A DNA stretch of 64,000 nucleotides from FEN-299 sp963727765. GTDB lineage: Bacteria > Acidobacteriota > Vicinamibacteria > Vicinamibacterales > Fen-181. The notes beneath the pieces were generated by a model. It saw nothing but the letters and a program-made list of their open reading frames with translations. It searched no databases and had not been told where the DNA came from. The stretch covers positions 620,001-684,000 of the forward strand of contig CAVSGZ010000008.1 of the NCBI GenBank assembly GCA_963727765.1. The letters are read 5' to 3'. Numbering within the stretch: the first letter of the stretch is position 1; the number at the start of each line of letters is the position of its first letter. Of this stretch, positions 8,654-18,085 are shown piece after piece. The translations under genes were made by a program, and so were the position numbers.

Positions 8654-10244
8654 CCTCCAGGGCGCTGGGATCTCAAGCGTGGCGGTATTCCGGGATTCGG
8701 CGGCTCAGTGGTGGATCTACGGCCAGGCGAACCCCGTGACGTTCGGGCAGCCAGGGGACATCCCGGTCGTGGCGGACTACAACGGGGACGGAAGGGCGGA
8801 GCTGGCGGTCTATCGTCCCTCGACGTCGGAGTGGATCGTCCAGGGCCAGCAGCCGGTCGTGTTCGGCCAGGCGGGCGACGTGCCCGTGCCCGGCGACTAC
8901 AACGGCGACGGGAAGGCGGAGATGGCCGTCTTCAGGCCCTCGACCGGCGAGTGGCTGATTGAGGGCGCCGGCGCGCCCGTGGTGTGGGGCATGCGCGGAG
9001 ACATCCCGGTGCCGGCGGACTACAACGGCGATGGCACGACGGAGATCGCGGTGTTCCGGCCGACGACGGGCTGGTGGTACGTCATGGGCGGCGCCACGCT
9101 CGATTGGGGCATGTGGGGTGACGTGCCGGTGCCGGCCGATTACAACGGGGATGGCAAGGCGGAGATCGCCGTGTACAGGCCTTCGACAGGGTGGTGGTAC
9201 GTGGCGGGGGGCGTGATGACGCATTTTGGAGCGCCAGGGGATGTGCCGGTGCCGCTGGATCTGGGCGGCGATGGCGTGATCCAATTCGTGGTGTTCCGGC
9301 CGAGCAACGGGACATGGTATGCGTTCAACCCGGTGACCAGTGCGACGAGTTCCGTGGCGTGGGGAGAAACAGGCGATGTGCCGGTGGGGATGCCGCCGCA
9401 TCTGCCCACGGCGCCGGCCTTGCAGACGGCGGGCGACTTCGACCAGGACGGCGCAGCGGACGTCACGTTCTTCAGCCCGTCGGATGGCGTGTGGCACACG
9501 CTGACATCGACGTCCGCCTACCGCGATCGGGTGGACGTCACGTTGGGGCAGGCGGGCGACGTGCCCGTGCCCGGCGACTACCAGGGCACCGGGGACCAGG
9601 AGCGGGCCGTGTATCGGCCTTCCACCGGGCAGTGGTTGCTCGCGGACGGGCGGACCTTCGTTCTCGGCACGGCCGGTGACGTGCCGGTGCCCGGCGACTA
9701 CGACGGCGACGGGATTACCGACATCGCGGTCTTCACGCCGACCACGGGGCTGTGGTCGATCCTCACGGGTGCGAGCGGATTCACGACGCTCGTGACCGAA
9801 CTGTGGGGCGCGAGCGGAGACGTGCCGGCGCCAGGAGATTACGACGGCGACGGGAAGACGGACCTGGCGGTCTTCACGCCGGCGACAGGGGTCTGGAAGG
9901 TGCGCAGTTCGCTCTCCGGCACGACGCTCGTCACAATGGCATGGGGGATGAGCGGCGATATCCCGGTGCCGGGCGACTACGACGGCGACGGCAAGACCGA
10001 CATCGCGGTCTACCGGCCGAGCACCGGCTACTGGTACATCCTGACGTCGTCGAGCGGCTGGACCGACATCCAGTGGTACTTGTGGGGTGCCGTGGATGAC
10101 ATTCCGGTGCCGGGCGACTACGACGGCGACGGCAAGACCGACATCGCGATCTACCGGCCGAGCACGGGAACGTGGTACGTGAGGAACGTGATGACGATTG
10201 TCGGCTGGGGCAACGCCACAGACATCCCGGTACTCGGGCGGTAA
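8409..10244 (+). CDS. C-terminal part of the same protein: seventh RCC1 repeat plus eleven VCBS/FG-GAP-like repeats
   Basis: The genuine sequence in this frame begins around 8443 (TPTPVAGLGN), completing the seventh RCC1 repeat (WGLNDYGQLGDGTT). After a short linker come eleven repeats of 45-60 residues with the core GD-[IV]-PVPGDYDGDGKTDIAVYRP. The DYDGDGK/DYNGDGK segments match calcium-binding DxDxDG loops of VCBS/FG-GAP propellers. Repeat 5 (GGDG) and repeat 7 (DYQGTG) have degenerate loops, and repeat 6 has an insertion. Reconstructed with the previous entry the protein is about 920 residues. An extracellular adhesin or matrix protein is likely. The ATG at 8409 is not a credible start. 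Confidence 0.7.
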   Translation: MGMARPRTSTSTPTPVAGLGNVIAGITAGWEYTSAVTTGGGVLSWGLNDYGQLGDGTTTNQATPTAITTGFEGPLPRVDPVDLQGAGISSVAVFRDSAAQWWIYGQANPVTFGQPGDIPVVADYNGDGRAELAVYRPSTSEWIVQGQQPVVFGQAGDVPVPGDYNGDGKAEMAVFRPSTGEWLIEGAGAPVVWGMRGDIPVPADYNGDGTTEIAVFRPTTGWWYVMGGATLDWGMWGDVPVPADYNGDGKAEIAVYRPSTGWWYVAGGVMTHFGAPGDVPVPLDLGGDGVIQFVVFRPSNGTWYAFNPVTSATSSVAWGETGDVPVGMPPHLPTAPALQTAGDFDQDGAADVTFFSPSDGVWHTLTSTSAYRDRVDVTLGQAGDVPVPGDYQGTGDQERAVYRPSTGQWLLADGRTFVLGTAGDVPVPGDYDGDGITDIAVFTPTTGLWSILTGASGFTTLVTELWGASGDVPAPGDYDGDGKTDLAVFTPATGVWKVRSSLSGTTLVTMAWGMSGDIPVPGDYDGDGKTDIAVYRPSTGYWYILTSSSGWTDIQWYLWGAVDDIPVPGDYDGDGKTDIAIYRPSTGTWYVRNVMTIVGWGNATDIPVLGR

Positions 10245-10246
10245 GA

Positions 10247-10299
10247 CCGACCGGGAGACGCGACGCTCGAGGACCTCGAGCGTCGCGTCTCCCGGTCGG
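10247..10299. terminator. Perfect 26-bp inverted repeat (terminator-like hairpin)
   Basis: Two 26-base arms (10247-10272 and 10274-10299) are perfectly complementary around a single base, giving a stem of about 25 bp with a 3-base loop (GAC). It starts two bases after the TAA of the repeat protein. No T-run follows, so it is not a canonical intrinsic terminator, but position and stability suggest 3'-end formation or protection. Confidence 0.8.
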
Positions 10300-10439
10300 C
10301 CCCCGCCAATCGGCCGCGCCTGATCCCTCAACCGGCGCGCCAGGCGCCGACCCCGCCGCCTCCCGCTTCTGGCTCGATATCGCCGTGGAGCAGGGGCACC
10401 ATGAGACAATCGGCTCAACGCGCGGGGAGGCCAGCGGCC

Positions 10440-11294
10440 ATGATCATCGACTGCCACGTGCACCTGAACAACTACCACGAACAGGTGGCGGTGTCGCTCG
10501 GGCAGAGCCTCGACCTCCTGCAGGAAGCCATGGCCGGTGCCGGTGTCGATTACGCGCTCGTGCTCACGAGCTACATGGTCAACGCCAACCGGCCGAGCGT
10601 GGCCCAGGTCGTGAAGGCGGTCGAGGGGATCGACAGTCTTGGCGTCGTCGCGGGCATCAGCTACGTCAACTATAAGGAGCGCGACCTCAGGGAGTTGGCC
10701 GACTACCTGCAGGACGGTCTCGTCCGCGGGTTGAAGCTCTATCCCGGCTACGAGCCGTTCTACCCGCACGATTCGCGACTCGAGGTCGTCTACCAGCTCG
10801 CCGAGGAGTTCCGCGTACCGGTGATGATCCACTCGGGCGACACGTACACTCCGAAGGGCAAGCTGAAGTACTCGCACCCGCTGGAAGTGGACGAGGTCGC
10901 CGTGGACCACCCGAACGTGAACTTCGTGATCTGTCACCTCGGGAATCCCTGGTTGACCGACTGCATGGAGGTCGTCTACAAGAACAAGAACGTGTACGCG
11001 GACATCTCCGGGCTGGTCCTCGGCGAGTTCAGTGAGGCGTTCGAGGACTATATGAACGAGCAGCTCGAGGACGTCATTCTCTATGCCGGGGAGCCCGACC
11101 AGTTCCTCTTCGGCTCGGACTGGCCCATCTGCTCGATGAAGTCCTACGTGGACTTCGTCAACCAGCTCAAGCTGTCCGACGCCGGTCGGCGGGCGATCCT
11201 CTGCGAGAATGCGCGCAGGTTGTTCAGGCTCCCGTTCGGGGCGGGGGACACACCGCAGGAGGGCGCAGATGAGTCGACGGCCCGCCAGTCCTGA
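10440..11294 (+). CDS. Amidohydrolase (amidohydro_2 / TIM-barrel metal hydrolase)
   Basis: 284 residues from ATG 10440; GGGGAGG (10424-10430) is the ribosome binding site, excluding the upstream ATG at 10401. Metal-ligand motifs are in the family order: DCHVHL at the start, VMIHSGD near residue 125, FVICHLGNPW near 163, and the catalytic Asp in FGSDWP near 222. The family includes aminocarboxymuconate-semialdehyde decarboxylase-like and lactonase-like enzymes; no specific substrate can be inferred. The next gene starts inside this one (26-base overlap), so they are co-expressed. Confidence 0.82.
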   Translation: MIIDCHVHLNNYHEQVAVSLGQSLDLLQEAMAGAGVDYALVLTSYMVNANRPSVAQVVKAVEGIDSLGVVAGISYVNYKERDLRELADYLQDGLVRGLKLYPGYEPFYPHDSRLEVVYQLAEEFRVPVMIHSGDTYTPKGKLKYSHPLEVDEVAVDHPNVNFVICHLGNPWLTDCMEVVYKNKNVYADISGLVLGEFSEAFEDYMNEQLEDVILYAGEPDQFLFGSDWPICSMKSYVDFVNQLKLSDAGRRAILCENARRLFRLPFGAGDTPQEGADESTARQS

Positions 11295-11994
11295 CGTGGT
11301 CATCCGGGAGGTGGCGTCCCCGTCCGACCGCGCGCTCGGTCGGGCGCACGGCCTGTTGAAGCGGATGTTCCCGCGGGCCGAGCTGGTGCGGCTACCGGAC
11401 TGGAGGGAGACGCTGCGCGAGCGCGTCAACGGACTGTGGACCGACCTCGACTGGCACCTGTTCGTCGCCGAGCGCAACGGGAAGCTCGTGGGCGCGGCGA
11501 CAGGGTCGTACGTCGGCAACGTCAACGTCGGCCTGGTGGGCTACGTCGCGGTGCTCAAGGAGGTGCGGGGACGGGGCGTCGGCGACCGGCTGCGACAGGG
11601 CCTGCACGATGCCTTCGTCGACGACGCGCGGCGCATCCACGCGAGGCCGCTGGAGGCCCTGATCGGCGAGGTCCACCTGGACAATCCCTGGCTGGCGCAC
11701 CTGGTCCAAGAGCAGCGTGTGCTGGCGCTGGACTTCCCCTACTTTCAACCCTCGCTCCACCTGCGGGCCGATCCGGTCAAGCTGGTTCTGTATGTCCAAC
11801 CGATGGGGAGAGAGCGCGCCTCGCTGCCAGCCGAGGAGGTCCGCCAGCTCGTGTACACGGTGTGGCGGCGGATTTACCGAATCGATCGGCCGCTGTCGCG
11901 CCCCTCGTTCCGCCGCATGCTTCGTGCCCTGACACCAGGCACTCGCATAGGGCCTCGTCGTCTTCCAGCGGCGGAGCCGCGCCGGATCCGCTGA
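11269..11994 (+). CDS. GNAT-family N-acetyltransferase
   Basis: 241 residues from ATG 11269, preceded by AGGAGGG at 11257. It contains the acetyl-CoA-binding motif A, seen as YVAVLKEVRGRGVGDRLRQ with the R-G-x-G-V-G pyrophosphate loop, followed by a helix and a motif B-like HLDNPWLAHLVQEQ. The N-terminal sheet precedes it. The roughly 90-residue C-terminal extension (VRQLVYTVWRRIYRIDRP) is beyond the core fold. It overlaps the upstream amidohydrolase by 26 bases. Acceptor substrate unknown. Confidence 0.8.
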   Translation: MSRRPASPDVVIREVASPSDRALGRAHGLLKRMFPRAELVRLPDWRETLRERVNGLWTDLDWHLFVAERNGKLVGAATGSYVGNVNVGLVGYVAVLKEVRGRGVGDRLRQGLHDAFVDDARRIHARPLEALIGEVHLDNPWLAHLVQEQRVLALDFPYFQPSLHLRADPVKLVLYVQPMGRERASLPAEEVRQLVYTVWRRIYRIDRPLSRPSFRRMLRALTPGTRIGPRRLPAAEPRRIR

Positions 11995-12081
11995 AGTCTG
12001 GCGAACCAGGGGTCCGGACGGCGAGGCGCCATGCGGGGCGCGCGTGCGAAGCGAGACAGCTGCGATATCGAGGAGGATTCC

Positions 12082-13785
12082 ATGCGTTCACGGCACCTGA
12101 CCTGCGCGTTGTCCGTGGTTCTCCAAACGCTAGCTGTTTCGCTGGCCCTGCCGGCGCACGCCGCGCCCCAGGCCGCGCCGGCGGCAGTGGCAGCGCCAAC
12201 TGCGCGGCCAGCCGGCGCGCCCGTCGTCGTGGCCGGGCAGACCCTGTTTTACGTGCCGGCCAGGATGTTCACGTTCTCCCCCGAGGACCGCGCCAAGGCC
12301 ATCGCCAATCACGTGCAGTGGCTGTCGGGCCAGTCCCCGGCGCAGATTCGCACCGTTCATCCGGAGGAAGCCGAGACGACCACCGCCATCGTGTTGGGCG
12401 ACGTGGTGATCGCCACCGTCACCGACTCGGACGCGCAAGCCGCTGGCGAGTCGCGACAGGAGCTGGCGAAGGAGTACACGCAGGTCATCCAGCGGACCGC
12501 GCTGGCCCTGCGCGACCAGCACAGCGTGCGCACCATCCTGTTCGGCGCGCTCTACTCGCTGATCGCGACGGTGCTGCTCGTCGTGATCCTCAGGCTGCTG
12601 GGCTTCGGCTTCTCGAAGCTCTACGCCAAGCTCGAGTCGTGGCACGGCGTGTACATCCGTTCGATTCGAATCCAGAAACTTGAGCTGCTGCCCGCCGAAC
12701 GGATTACCGCCCTGCTCCTGGCGGCCGCGCGGGGCGCGAGGCTGGTCCTTTCCCTCGCGCTGCTCTATGCCTACGTCACCATCGTGACGAATTTCTTCCC
12801 CTGGACCAGGGGGTATTCGGTCGTCCTACTCGACTATGTCCTGGCCCCCGTGCGCATCGTGTGGAGCGCCCTGACGAGCTACGTGCCGGACCTGTTCTTC
12901 GTCGCCATCATCGTCATCGTGGCGTATTACGTGACGAAGTTCGTGAAGTTCCTGTTCGGTGAGGTCGCCAACGGGTCCGTGTCCCTCCCCGGCTTCTTCC
13001 CCGAATGGGCCATGCCGACCTACCGGATCGTCCGGCTCCTGATCATCGCGTTCACGCTGGTGGTGGCCTTCCCCTATCTTCCCGGCTCGAAGTCTCCGGC
13101 GTTCCAGGGGGTGTCGATCTTCTTCGGTGTGCTGATCTCTCTCGGGTCGTCCTCCGCCGTCGCGAACGTCGTGGCCGGAACCGTCCTGACCTACACGCGC
13201 GCGTTTCAGCTCGGCGACCGGGTCCAGATCGGGGACACCGTGGGTGACATCATCGAGAAGACCCTGCTGGTCACCCGCATCCGCACGATCAAGAACGTGG
13301 ACATCTCGATCCCGAACGGCATGGTGCTCAGCAGCCACATCGTCAACTTCAGCTCCGCCGCCAGCCAGCAAGGGCTCATCCTGCATACGGGCGTCACGAT
13401 CGGGTACGACGCGCCCTGGCGACAGATACACGCGCTGCTCATCAGCGCGGCGGAGGCCACCTCGAACATCCTGGCGGAACCCAAGCCGTTCGTCCTGCAG
13501 ACCTCTCTCGACGATTTCTACGTGAGCTACCAGATCAATGCCTTCACGGACCAGCCGAACCGGATGGCGCAGACCTACTCGGAGCTCCATCAGAACATCC
13601 AGGACAAGTTCTACGAGGCCGGCGTGGAGATCATGTCGCCCCACCACTTCGGAGTCCGGGACGGGAATCAGGTGGCGATCCCGGCCGACCAGGTGCCGCA
13701 GGGTTATGTGGCTCCGTCTTTCCGGATCCTGCGGGTCCAGGGTGAAGCGGCAAGAGGGACGGAGAAGCCGGAGTCGGCGTCGTAG
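12082..13785 (+). CDS. MscS-family mechanosensitive ion channel with large N-terminal domain
   Basis: 567 residues from ATG 12082, with GAGGAGG immediately upstream. A signal peptide ending near AHAAPQA is followed by an Ala/Pro-rich linker and a periplasmic segment (to about residue 150), then four or more membrane helices. The pore helix is LGSSSAVANVVAGTVLT, followed by the MscS beta domain (FQLGDRVQIGDTVGDIIEK, IPNGMVLSSHIVNFS) and a C-terminal alpha/beta domain. Such channels release solutes on hypo-osmotic shock. The family core is about 280 residues, so half of this protein is an N-terminal extension that may modulate gating. Confidence 0.88.
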   Translation: MRSRHLTCALSVVLQTLAVSLALPAHAAPQAAPAAVAAPTARPAGAPVVVAGQTLFYVPARMFTFSPEDRAKAIANHVQWLSGQSPAQIRTVHPEEAETTTAIVLGDVVIATVTDSDAQAAGESRQELAKEYTQVIQRTALALRDQHSVRTILFGALYSLIATVLLVVILRLLGFGFSKLYAKLESWHGVYIRSIRIQKLELLPAERITALLLAAARGARLVLSLALLYAYVTIVTNFFPWTRGYSVVLLDYVLAPVRIVWSALTSYVPDLFFVAIIVIVAYYVTKFVKFLFGEVANGSVSLPGFFPEWAMPTYRIVRLLIIAFTLVVAFPYLPGSKSPAFQGVSIFFGVLISLGSSSAVANVVAGTVLTYTRAFQLGDRVQIGDTVGDIIEKTLLVTRIRTIKNVDISIPNGMVLSSHIVNFSSAASQQGLILHTGVTIGYDAPWRQIHALLISAAEATSNILAEPKPFVLQTSLDDFYVSYQINAFTDQPNRMAQTYSELHQNIQDKFYEAGVEIMSPHHFGVRDGNQVAIPADQVPQGYVAPSFRILRVQGEAARGTEKPESAS

Positions 13786-13962
13786 GGGCCGCCGGTCCTC
13801 CCTCACCCCGACACTCCGGAAGCCGTCGCCTGCGCGGACGCGGCGTCTCTCGTCTTCGCGCGCTGGACGACGACCGGGTTCGTGGGGGACACTGGGTATC
13901 CAGACTCTGGCTTCGGTCGCGGAGTACCGCGGGAGCCCAGCCTTTCACTCCAGGAGCGCAGC

Positions 13963-15399
13963 GTGACCGAACCGGAAGAGGATTTCGCGGCGATGTTCGA
14001 GGCCTCGGTGCAGGCGAAGCGCCTCGACAAGGGCGAGAGCGTCGAGGGCACCATCGTCGCGATCGGCGAGGAAGTGGCGTTTGTCGACGTCGGCGGCAAG
14101 GGCGAGGCCACCATGGACCTCGACGAACTCAGGGATGCCGACGGCGGCATCGAGGTGGCCGTCGGCGACCGCATTCAGGCCATCGTCGTCTCGACCGCCG
14201 GCGGTCTCACCCTCTCCCGCAGGCTGGCGCGACGCGCCGCCACCGAACGCCAGATTGAAGACGCGTTCCACGCGAGGCTCCCGGTCGAGGGCAAGATCGA
14301 ACGGGCGGTCAAAGGCGGGTACGAGGTGCGAATCGGCGGCCAGCGGGCCTTCTGCCCGTTGTCTCAGGTCGGCGCCCCAGGGGCGGATCCGTCGGCGCTC
14401 GAAGGGCAGGTGTTCGAGTTCCGCATCATCGAATACGGTGAAGGCGGCCGGAACATCGTCGTCTCGCGCCGGGCGCTGCTCGAGGAGGAACAGCAGGCCA
14501 GGGCCGCCGAGGTCAAGCAGACGATCGTGGTGGGCGCGGTGCTCACCGGGCGCGTGGCGTCGGTCCGCGACTTCGGCGCGTTCGTGGACTTCGGCGGCGG
14601 CGTGCAGGGGCTGCTGCACGTTTCCGAGATGAGCTGGTCCCGCGTGGCCGACCCGGCGGACGTGATCAAGCCGGGAGACGAGATCACGGTCAAGGTCCTG
14701 CGCGTGGACGAGGACGCGAAGAGGATCTCGCTCGGGCTGAAGCAACTGACGCCGGACCCATGGACGAAGGTGGCCGACACGTACGAGGTGGGCCAGACCA
14801 GGGTCGGGCGCGTCACGCGCGTGGCTGATTTCGGCGCATTCGTCGAGCTCGAGCCGGGAATCGAAGCGCTGGCCCACGTGTCGACGTTCGCGCCGACGGG
14901 ACAGCCGGGGAGTTGGTCCAGTTCGGTGACGCCGGGGACGATGGGCGTGTTCGAGATCCTGAACATCGACCTCGAGAGGAAGCGGATCGGCGTTGCGCTC
15001 GTGCTGAAGGGTGAAGCGCCCGCCGCGGGCACCGTGGCGTCGTCGTCCGCGGCCATCGTGCCCGGAGCGCGGCTCACAGGGAAGGTCGAGCGTCACGAGC
15101 CCTTCGGCGTCTTCGTGTTCCTGGCCCCAGGGCGCACGGGTCTCATCCCGATGCGCGAGACCGGCGTGAGCGAGGCGGAGGTGCGCAAGGCGTTCCCCGC
15201 CGGCGCCGAGGTCGAAGTCGTGGTCCTCGAGGTGGACGCGGCGGGGCGGCGCATTCGCTTGAGCGCCAAGGCCGTCCTGGAGGCGAAGGAGGCGGACGAG
15301 GTCCGCGAGTACCAGGAGCGAGCGCACGAGGCGAGCCCCGAGGGGCTCGGATCGCTGGCCGAGAAGCTCCGCGGGGCGCTGGGCTCGCGGAAGGGATAG
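13963..15399 (+). CDS. S1 RNA-binding protein with five S1 domains (RpsA-like)
   Basis: 478 residues from GTG 13963, with AGGAG at 13952-13956; the open frame extends further upstream but without a binding site. Five S1/OB repeats are visible, starting at GTIVAIGEEVAFVDVGGKGE, GKIERAVKGGYEV, GRVASVRDFGAFVDFGG, GRVTRVADFGAFVELEPG and GKVERHEPFGVFVFLAPG. Repeats 3 and 4 are the canonical DFGAFV type. Ribosomal S1 usually has four to six domains, so this may be RpsA or a paralogous mRNA-binding protein; genome context is needed to decide. It converges on the PEGA gene. Confidence 0.85.
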   Translation: MTEPEEDFAAMFEASVQAKRLDKGESVEGTIVAIGEEVAFVDVGGKGEATMDLDELRDADGGIEVAVGDRIQAIVVSTAGGLTLSRRLARRAATERQIEDAFHARLPVEGKIERAVKGGYEVRIGGQRAFCPLSQVGAPGADPSALEGQVFEFRIIEYGEGGRNIVVSRRALLEEEQQARAAEVKQTIVVGAVLTGRVASVRDFGAFVDFGGGVQGLLHVSEMSWSRVADPADVIKPGDEITVKVLRVDEDAKRISLGLKQLTPDPWTKVADTYEVGQTRVGRVTRVADFGAFVELEPGIEALAHVSTFAPTGQPGSWSSSVTPGTMGVFEILNIDLERKRIGVALVLKGEAPAAGTVASSSAAIVPGARLTGKVERHEPFGVFVFLAPGRTGLIPMRETGVSEAEVRKAFPAGAEVEVVVLEVDAAGRRIRLSAKAVLEAKEADEVREYQERAHEASPEGLGSLAEKLRGALGSRKG

Positions 15400-15410
15400 C
15401 GGCCTTCGGC

Positions 15411-15425
15411 GGCGGGCGACCCGCC
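15411..15425. terminator. Short GC hairpin between convergent genes
   Basis: GGCGGG-CGA-CCCGCC forms a 6-bp GC stem between the S1 gene stop (15399) and the PEGA gene stop (15430). There is no T-run. It is a plausible but weak bidirectional terminator. Confidence 0.35.
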
Positions 15426-15429
15426 TGGC

Positions 15430-16233
15430 TTACTTCTTCGCGCCCACCACCAGCTGTCTGACCTTGTCCACGTCACGGTGGAAGACGAACAGGGGGTCGG
15501 CGCTCTCCGCCTTGGTCGTGAAGTTGTACTGCTTGCCGCCGCGCTTCTTGATGACCAGGTTCTTCTTGAGGTAATCGACTTCGAACGTCTCGATGTCGGC
15601 GTACTTCATCGAGAAGGCGTCGCTTTTGTTGGTCGTCTCGTAGCGGATTCCCTGCGGGTCGGCGACGAGCCGCCCCTCGCACGACCCGAACGCGTGCTTG
15701 TGGACGACGGCCACACTCTCGTTCAGTCGGATTTCCTTGAACTTCACCATCACGTCGGCCGGGCCGGGCGCCACCTCGATGGTGTCCGAGTAGCCGTCGT
15801 ACCCATCGACCGAGGCGTTGAGATGGTGTGTTCCCGGCTCGACGCCGGTGGCCGTCGTCGGCGTGTTCCCGATGAACTTGCGGTCGAGGAAGACCATGGC
15901 CCCGGGGACGTCGCTGTCGATGTGCAGTTCCCCGGTCGTCGGGGTCGCGGGTGCGGCAGGCGCCGCAGGGGCCGGAGCCTCGACCTTCCTCGACGGCCGG
16001 GGCCTCGGCGAGGCTGGAGCCTCTGCGACCTTCGCCGGCGTGCTGGGCGCTGGCGATGGCGCGGCGACCGGAGCGGGCGTCCCGGCCACGGAGGTCTCTT
16101 TGGGCGGAGCCGGTCTCGTGGCCCACCAGACGGCGACCGCACCCGCGAGAAGGACAAGGAGGATGACCAGCAGTTGGAGCGGACTGCGAGCCGCCCGCTG
16201 CGGGTTCGAGTTCGGTTCCTGTTCTTCGCTCAT
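15430..16233 (-). CDS. PEGA-domain membrane-anchored protein
   Basis: 267 residues from ATG 16233. A short charged N-terminus is followed by one membrane helix (LQLLVILLVLLAGAVAVWWA), an Ala/Pro-rich linker of about 70 residues, and a PEGA domain (GELHIDSDVPGAMVFLDRKF, then GNTPTT and GTHHLNASVDGYD). A C-terminal domain of about 110 residues contains FEVDYLKKNLVIKKRGGKQY. PEGA domains are small surface or periplasmic beta modules of unknown ligand. Its start lies 8 bases downstream of the reconstructed end of guaA, so the two are probably co-transcribed. Confidence 0.75.
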   Translation of the reverse strand: MSEEQEPNSNPQRAARSPLQLLVILLVLLAGAVAVWWATRPAPPKETSVAGTPAPVAAPSPAPSTPAKVAEAPASPRPRPSRKVEAPAPAAPAAPATPTTGELHIDSDVPGAMVFLDRKFIGNTPTTATGVEPGTHHLNASVDGYDGYSDTIEVAPGPADVMVKFKEIRLNESVAVVHKHAFGSCEGRLVADPQGIRYETTNKSDAFSMKYADIETFEVDYLKKNLVIKKRGGKQYNFTTKAESADPLFVFHRDVDKVRQLVVGAKK

Positions 16234-16240
16234 CGCACCG

Positions 16241-18074
16241 CTACTCCCATTCAATCGTGCCCGGGGGCTTCGACGTGACATCGATGGCCAGGCCGGTGAC
16301 GCCCGGCAGGCCGAGGATGGCGGGTCGGAGTTCGTCGAGCAGCGCGTCGGGCAGCGCCGCCGGCAGCGCGGTCATCCCGCGTTCGGAGTGGATCGGCCTC
16401 ACGATGACCAGTTCGCGGCCGGCGCCGTCGAGTTCGAGCGGCACCAGCACCGTCGGGCACTGCCGAGATCGCCTGGTAGAGGCCGTGCCGCTTCAGACCG
16501 TCCATCACGAGGGCATCCGCCTCGCGCAGCAGATCGAGCCGGTCGCGCGTCATCGCGGCCGCCACCGGCCGCGCGTGCGACGGCATCTTCGGCCCGAGGT
16601 TCCAGAGGCACCGGTTCAGGCCGGGCACCTGCTTCAGGATCATGCCCGCCGCCTCGACCATCCTGTCCCAGGCCACGCGGCCGCCGAGCATCACCGGGTG
16701 CTCGTAGGCGCGCAGGTCGGCCTTCACGCCGACCGACCTCATGGGGAGCGCCAGCGCCTGCAGGCCGTACTCCGCCGCCATTCGGGCCACCATCGGTTCA
16801 ATCTCACCGAAGTTCTCGCGGTCCTCGACGCCGCTCGAGCAGAGCAGCCGGACGCCGAGGCCCGGCCCCGGAAATGGATGGCGCCAGATCATGTCGTGCG
16901 GAATCCCCAGCTGCTCGCCGAGCTCGCGGACCTCGACCTTGTAGAGTTGGGCCAAAGGCTCGACGACGCGCCCCGCCTCGATCATCCGCTCGATGACGGG
17001 CACGCGGTTGTGGTGGGTCTTGATCGTGTCGGCGCGCTTGGTCCCGCCGGTCTCGATCGTGTCCGGATAGATCGTTCCCTGACCCAGCAGGTGTCCTTCG
17101 ATGCCAAGCCTCCGGGCCTCGCGCTCGAACACCTCCACGAAGGTGGCGCCGATGATCTGCCGCTTGCGCTCCGGCTCGACGGCACCGGCCAGCGCCTGCA
17201 GGAACACCTCGCTCGCGTCCACGAAGTGAATGTGGGAGCCGAGGCCGAGCGTGCGCAGCATCTCGACGACGGCCAGGCTCTCGCCCTTCCGCATCAGGCC
17301 GTTGTCGACGTGGAGCAGGTGCAGGCGGTCAGGGCCGATCGCGAGGGCGAACAGCTTGGCCGCCACGGTCGAATCGACCCCGCCAGACGCGAGCAGGAAC
17401 ACTGAGCGATCGCCGACCTCGCGGCGCACGCGCTCGACTTGCTCCTCGAGATACCGATCCATCGTCCACGACGGCGTGCAGCCGCAGATGCCGAGGACGA
17501 AGTTGGCGATCATCTCGTGGCCGTGGACGGTGTCGTCGACCTCCGGGTGGAACTGGAAGCCGTAGCGCCGCAGCCGGTCCGATCCGATCGCGGCGAAGCG
17601 GTGCCCTCCGCCTTCGCTCTCTCCGAGCACCGTGTAACCGAGTTCCTCGAACCCCTCGCCGACCCTGACCACCGAATCATAGTGGCTCATGAAGACCGGC
17701 TCGACTTTCGAGAGGCCGCGGAAGAGCGGGTGGTCGCGGACGATGTGCAGGCTGGCGCGGCCCCATTCGCGGCCGCCGTGGACAACCTCGCCGCCGTAGT
17801 GCTTGGCAATCTCCTGGTGGCCGAAGCAGAAGCCGAGGATCGGGATGTCGAGGTCGTAGACGGCCTTGGTGTAGCCGGAGTCCTCGCCGAAGGACGAGAA
17901 GCTCGGGCTGCCCGACAGGATGATCCCCCGGTAGCCCGCGAACATCTCGACCGGGTCCTCGGGCTGTCGGATCTCGGCGAGCACACGAAGGCGGCGGACC
18001 TTGGTGGCAATCAGGTGCGCGTACTGGCCGCCGAAATCGACAACCGCAATCTGGCCGTGCGGGGACTGAGCCAT
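16241..18074 (-). CDS. guaA: GMP synthase (glutamine-hydrolysing), interrupted by one frameshift
   Basis: Converts XMP to GMP with ATP and glutamine. The N-terminal class I amidotransferase domain carries the nucleophile in GFCFGHQ and FQFHPEV. The ATP-pyrophosphatase domain has the P-loop ASGGVDSTV and the LLHVDNGLMRKGE segment; the dimerisation domain includes HPFPGPGLGVRLL. The frame breaks at a GGG run at 16455-16457 (one extra base). Downstream in the other frame the true C-terminus reads VLVPLELDGAGRELVIVRP and ends DVTSKPPGTIEWE, the expected end of GuaA. Restored length is about 610 residues, about 85 more than E. coli GuaA, with the excess in the dimerisation domain. GMP synthase is normally needed, so a sequence error is likely. 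Confidence 0.9.
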
Positions 18075-18085
18075 GACTCAGTATT

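Noticed and set aside
8673..11525. A 950-residue open frame on the minus strand
   Set aside because: It lies antisense to the VCBS-repeat gene and two further genes, has Arg/His/Pro-rich composition typical of the complement of GC-rich coding DNA, and shows no domain.
16251..16450. Alternative guaA C-terminus in the unshifted frame
   Set aside because: It is Arg-rich and unrelated to GuaA, while the other frame gives the canonical DVTSKPPGTIEWE ending.
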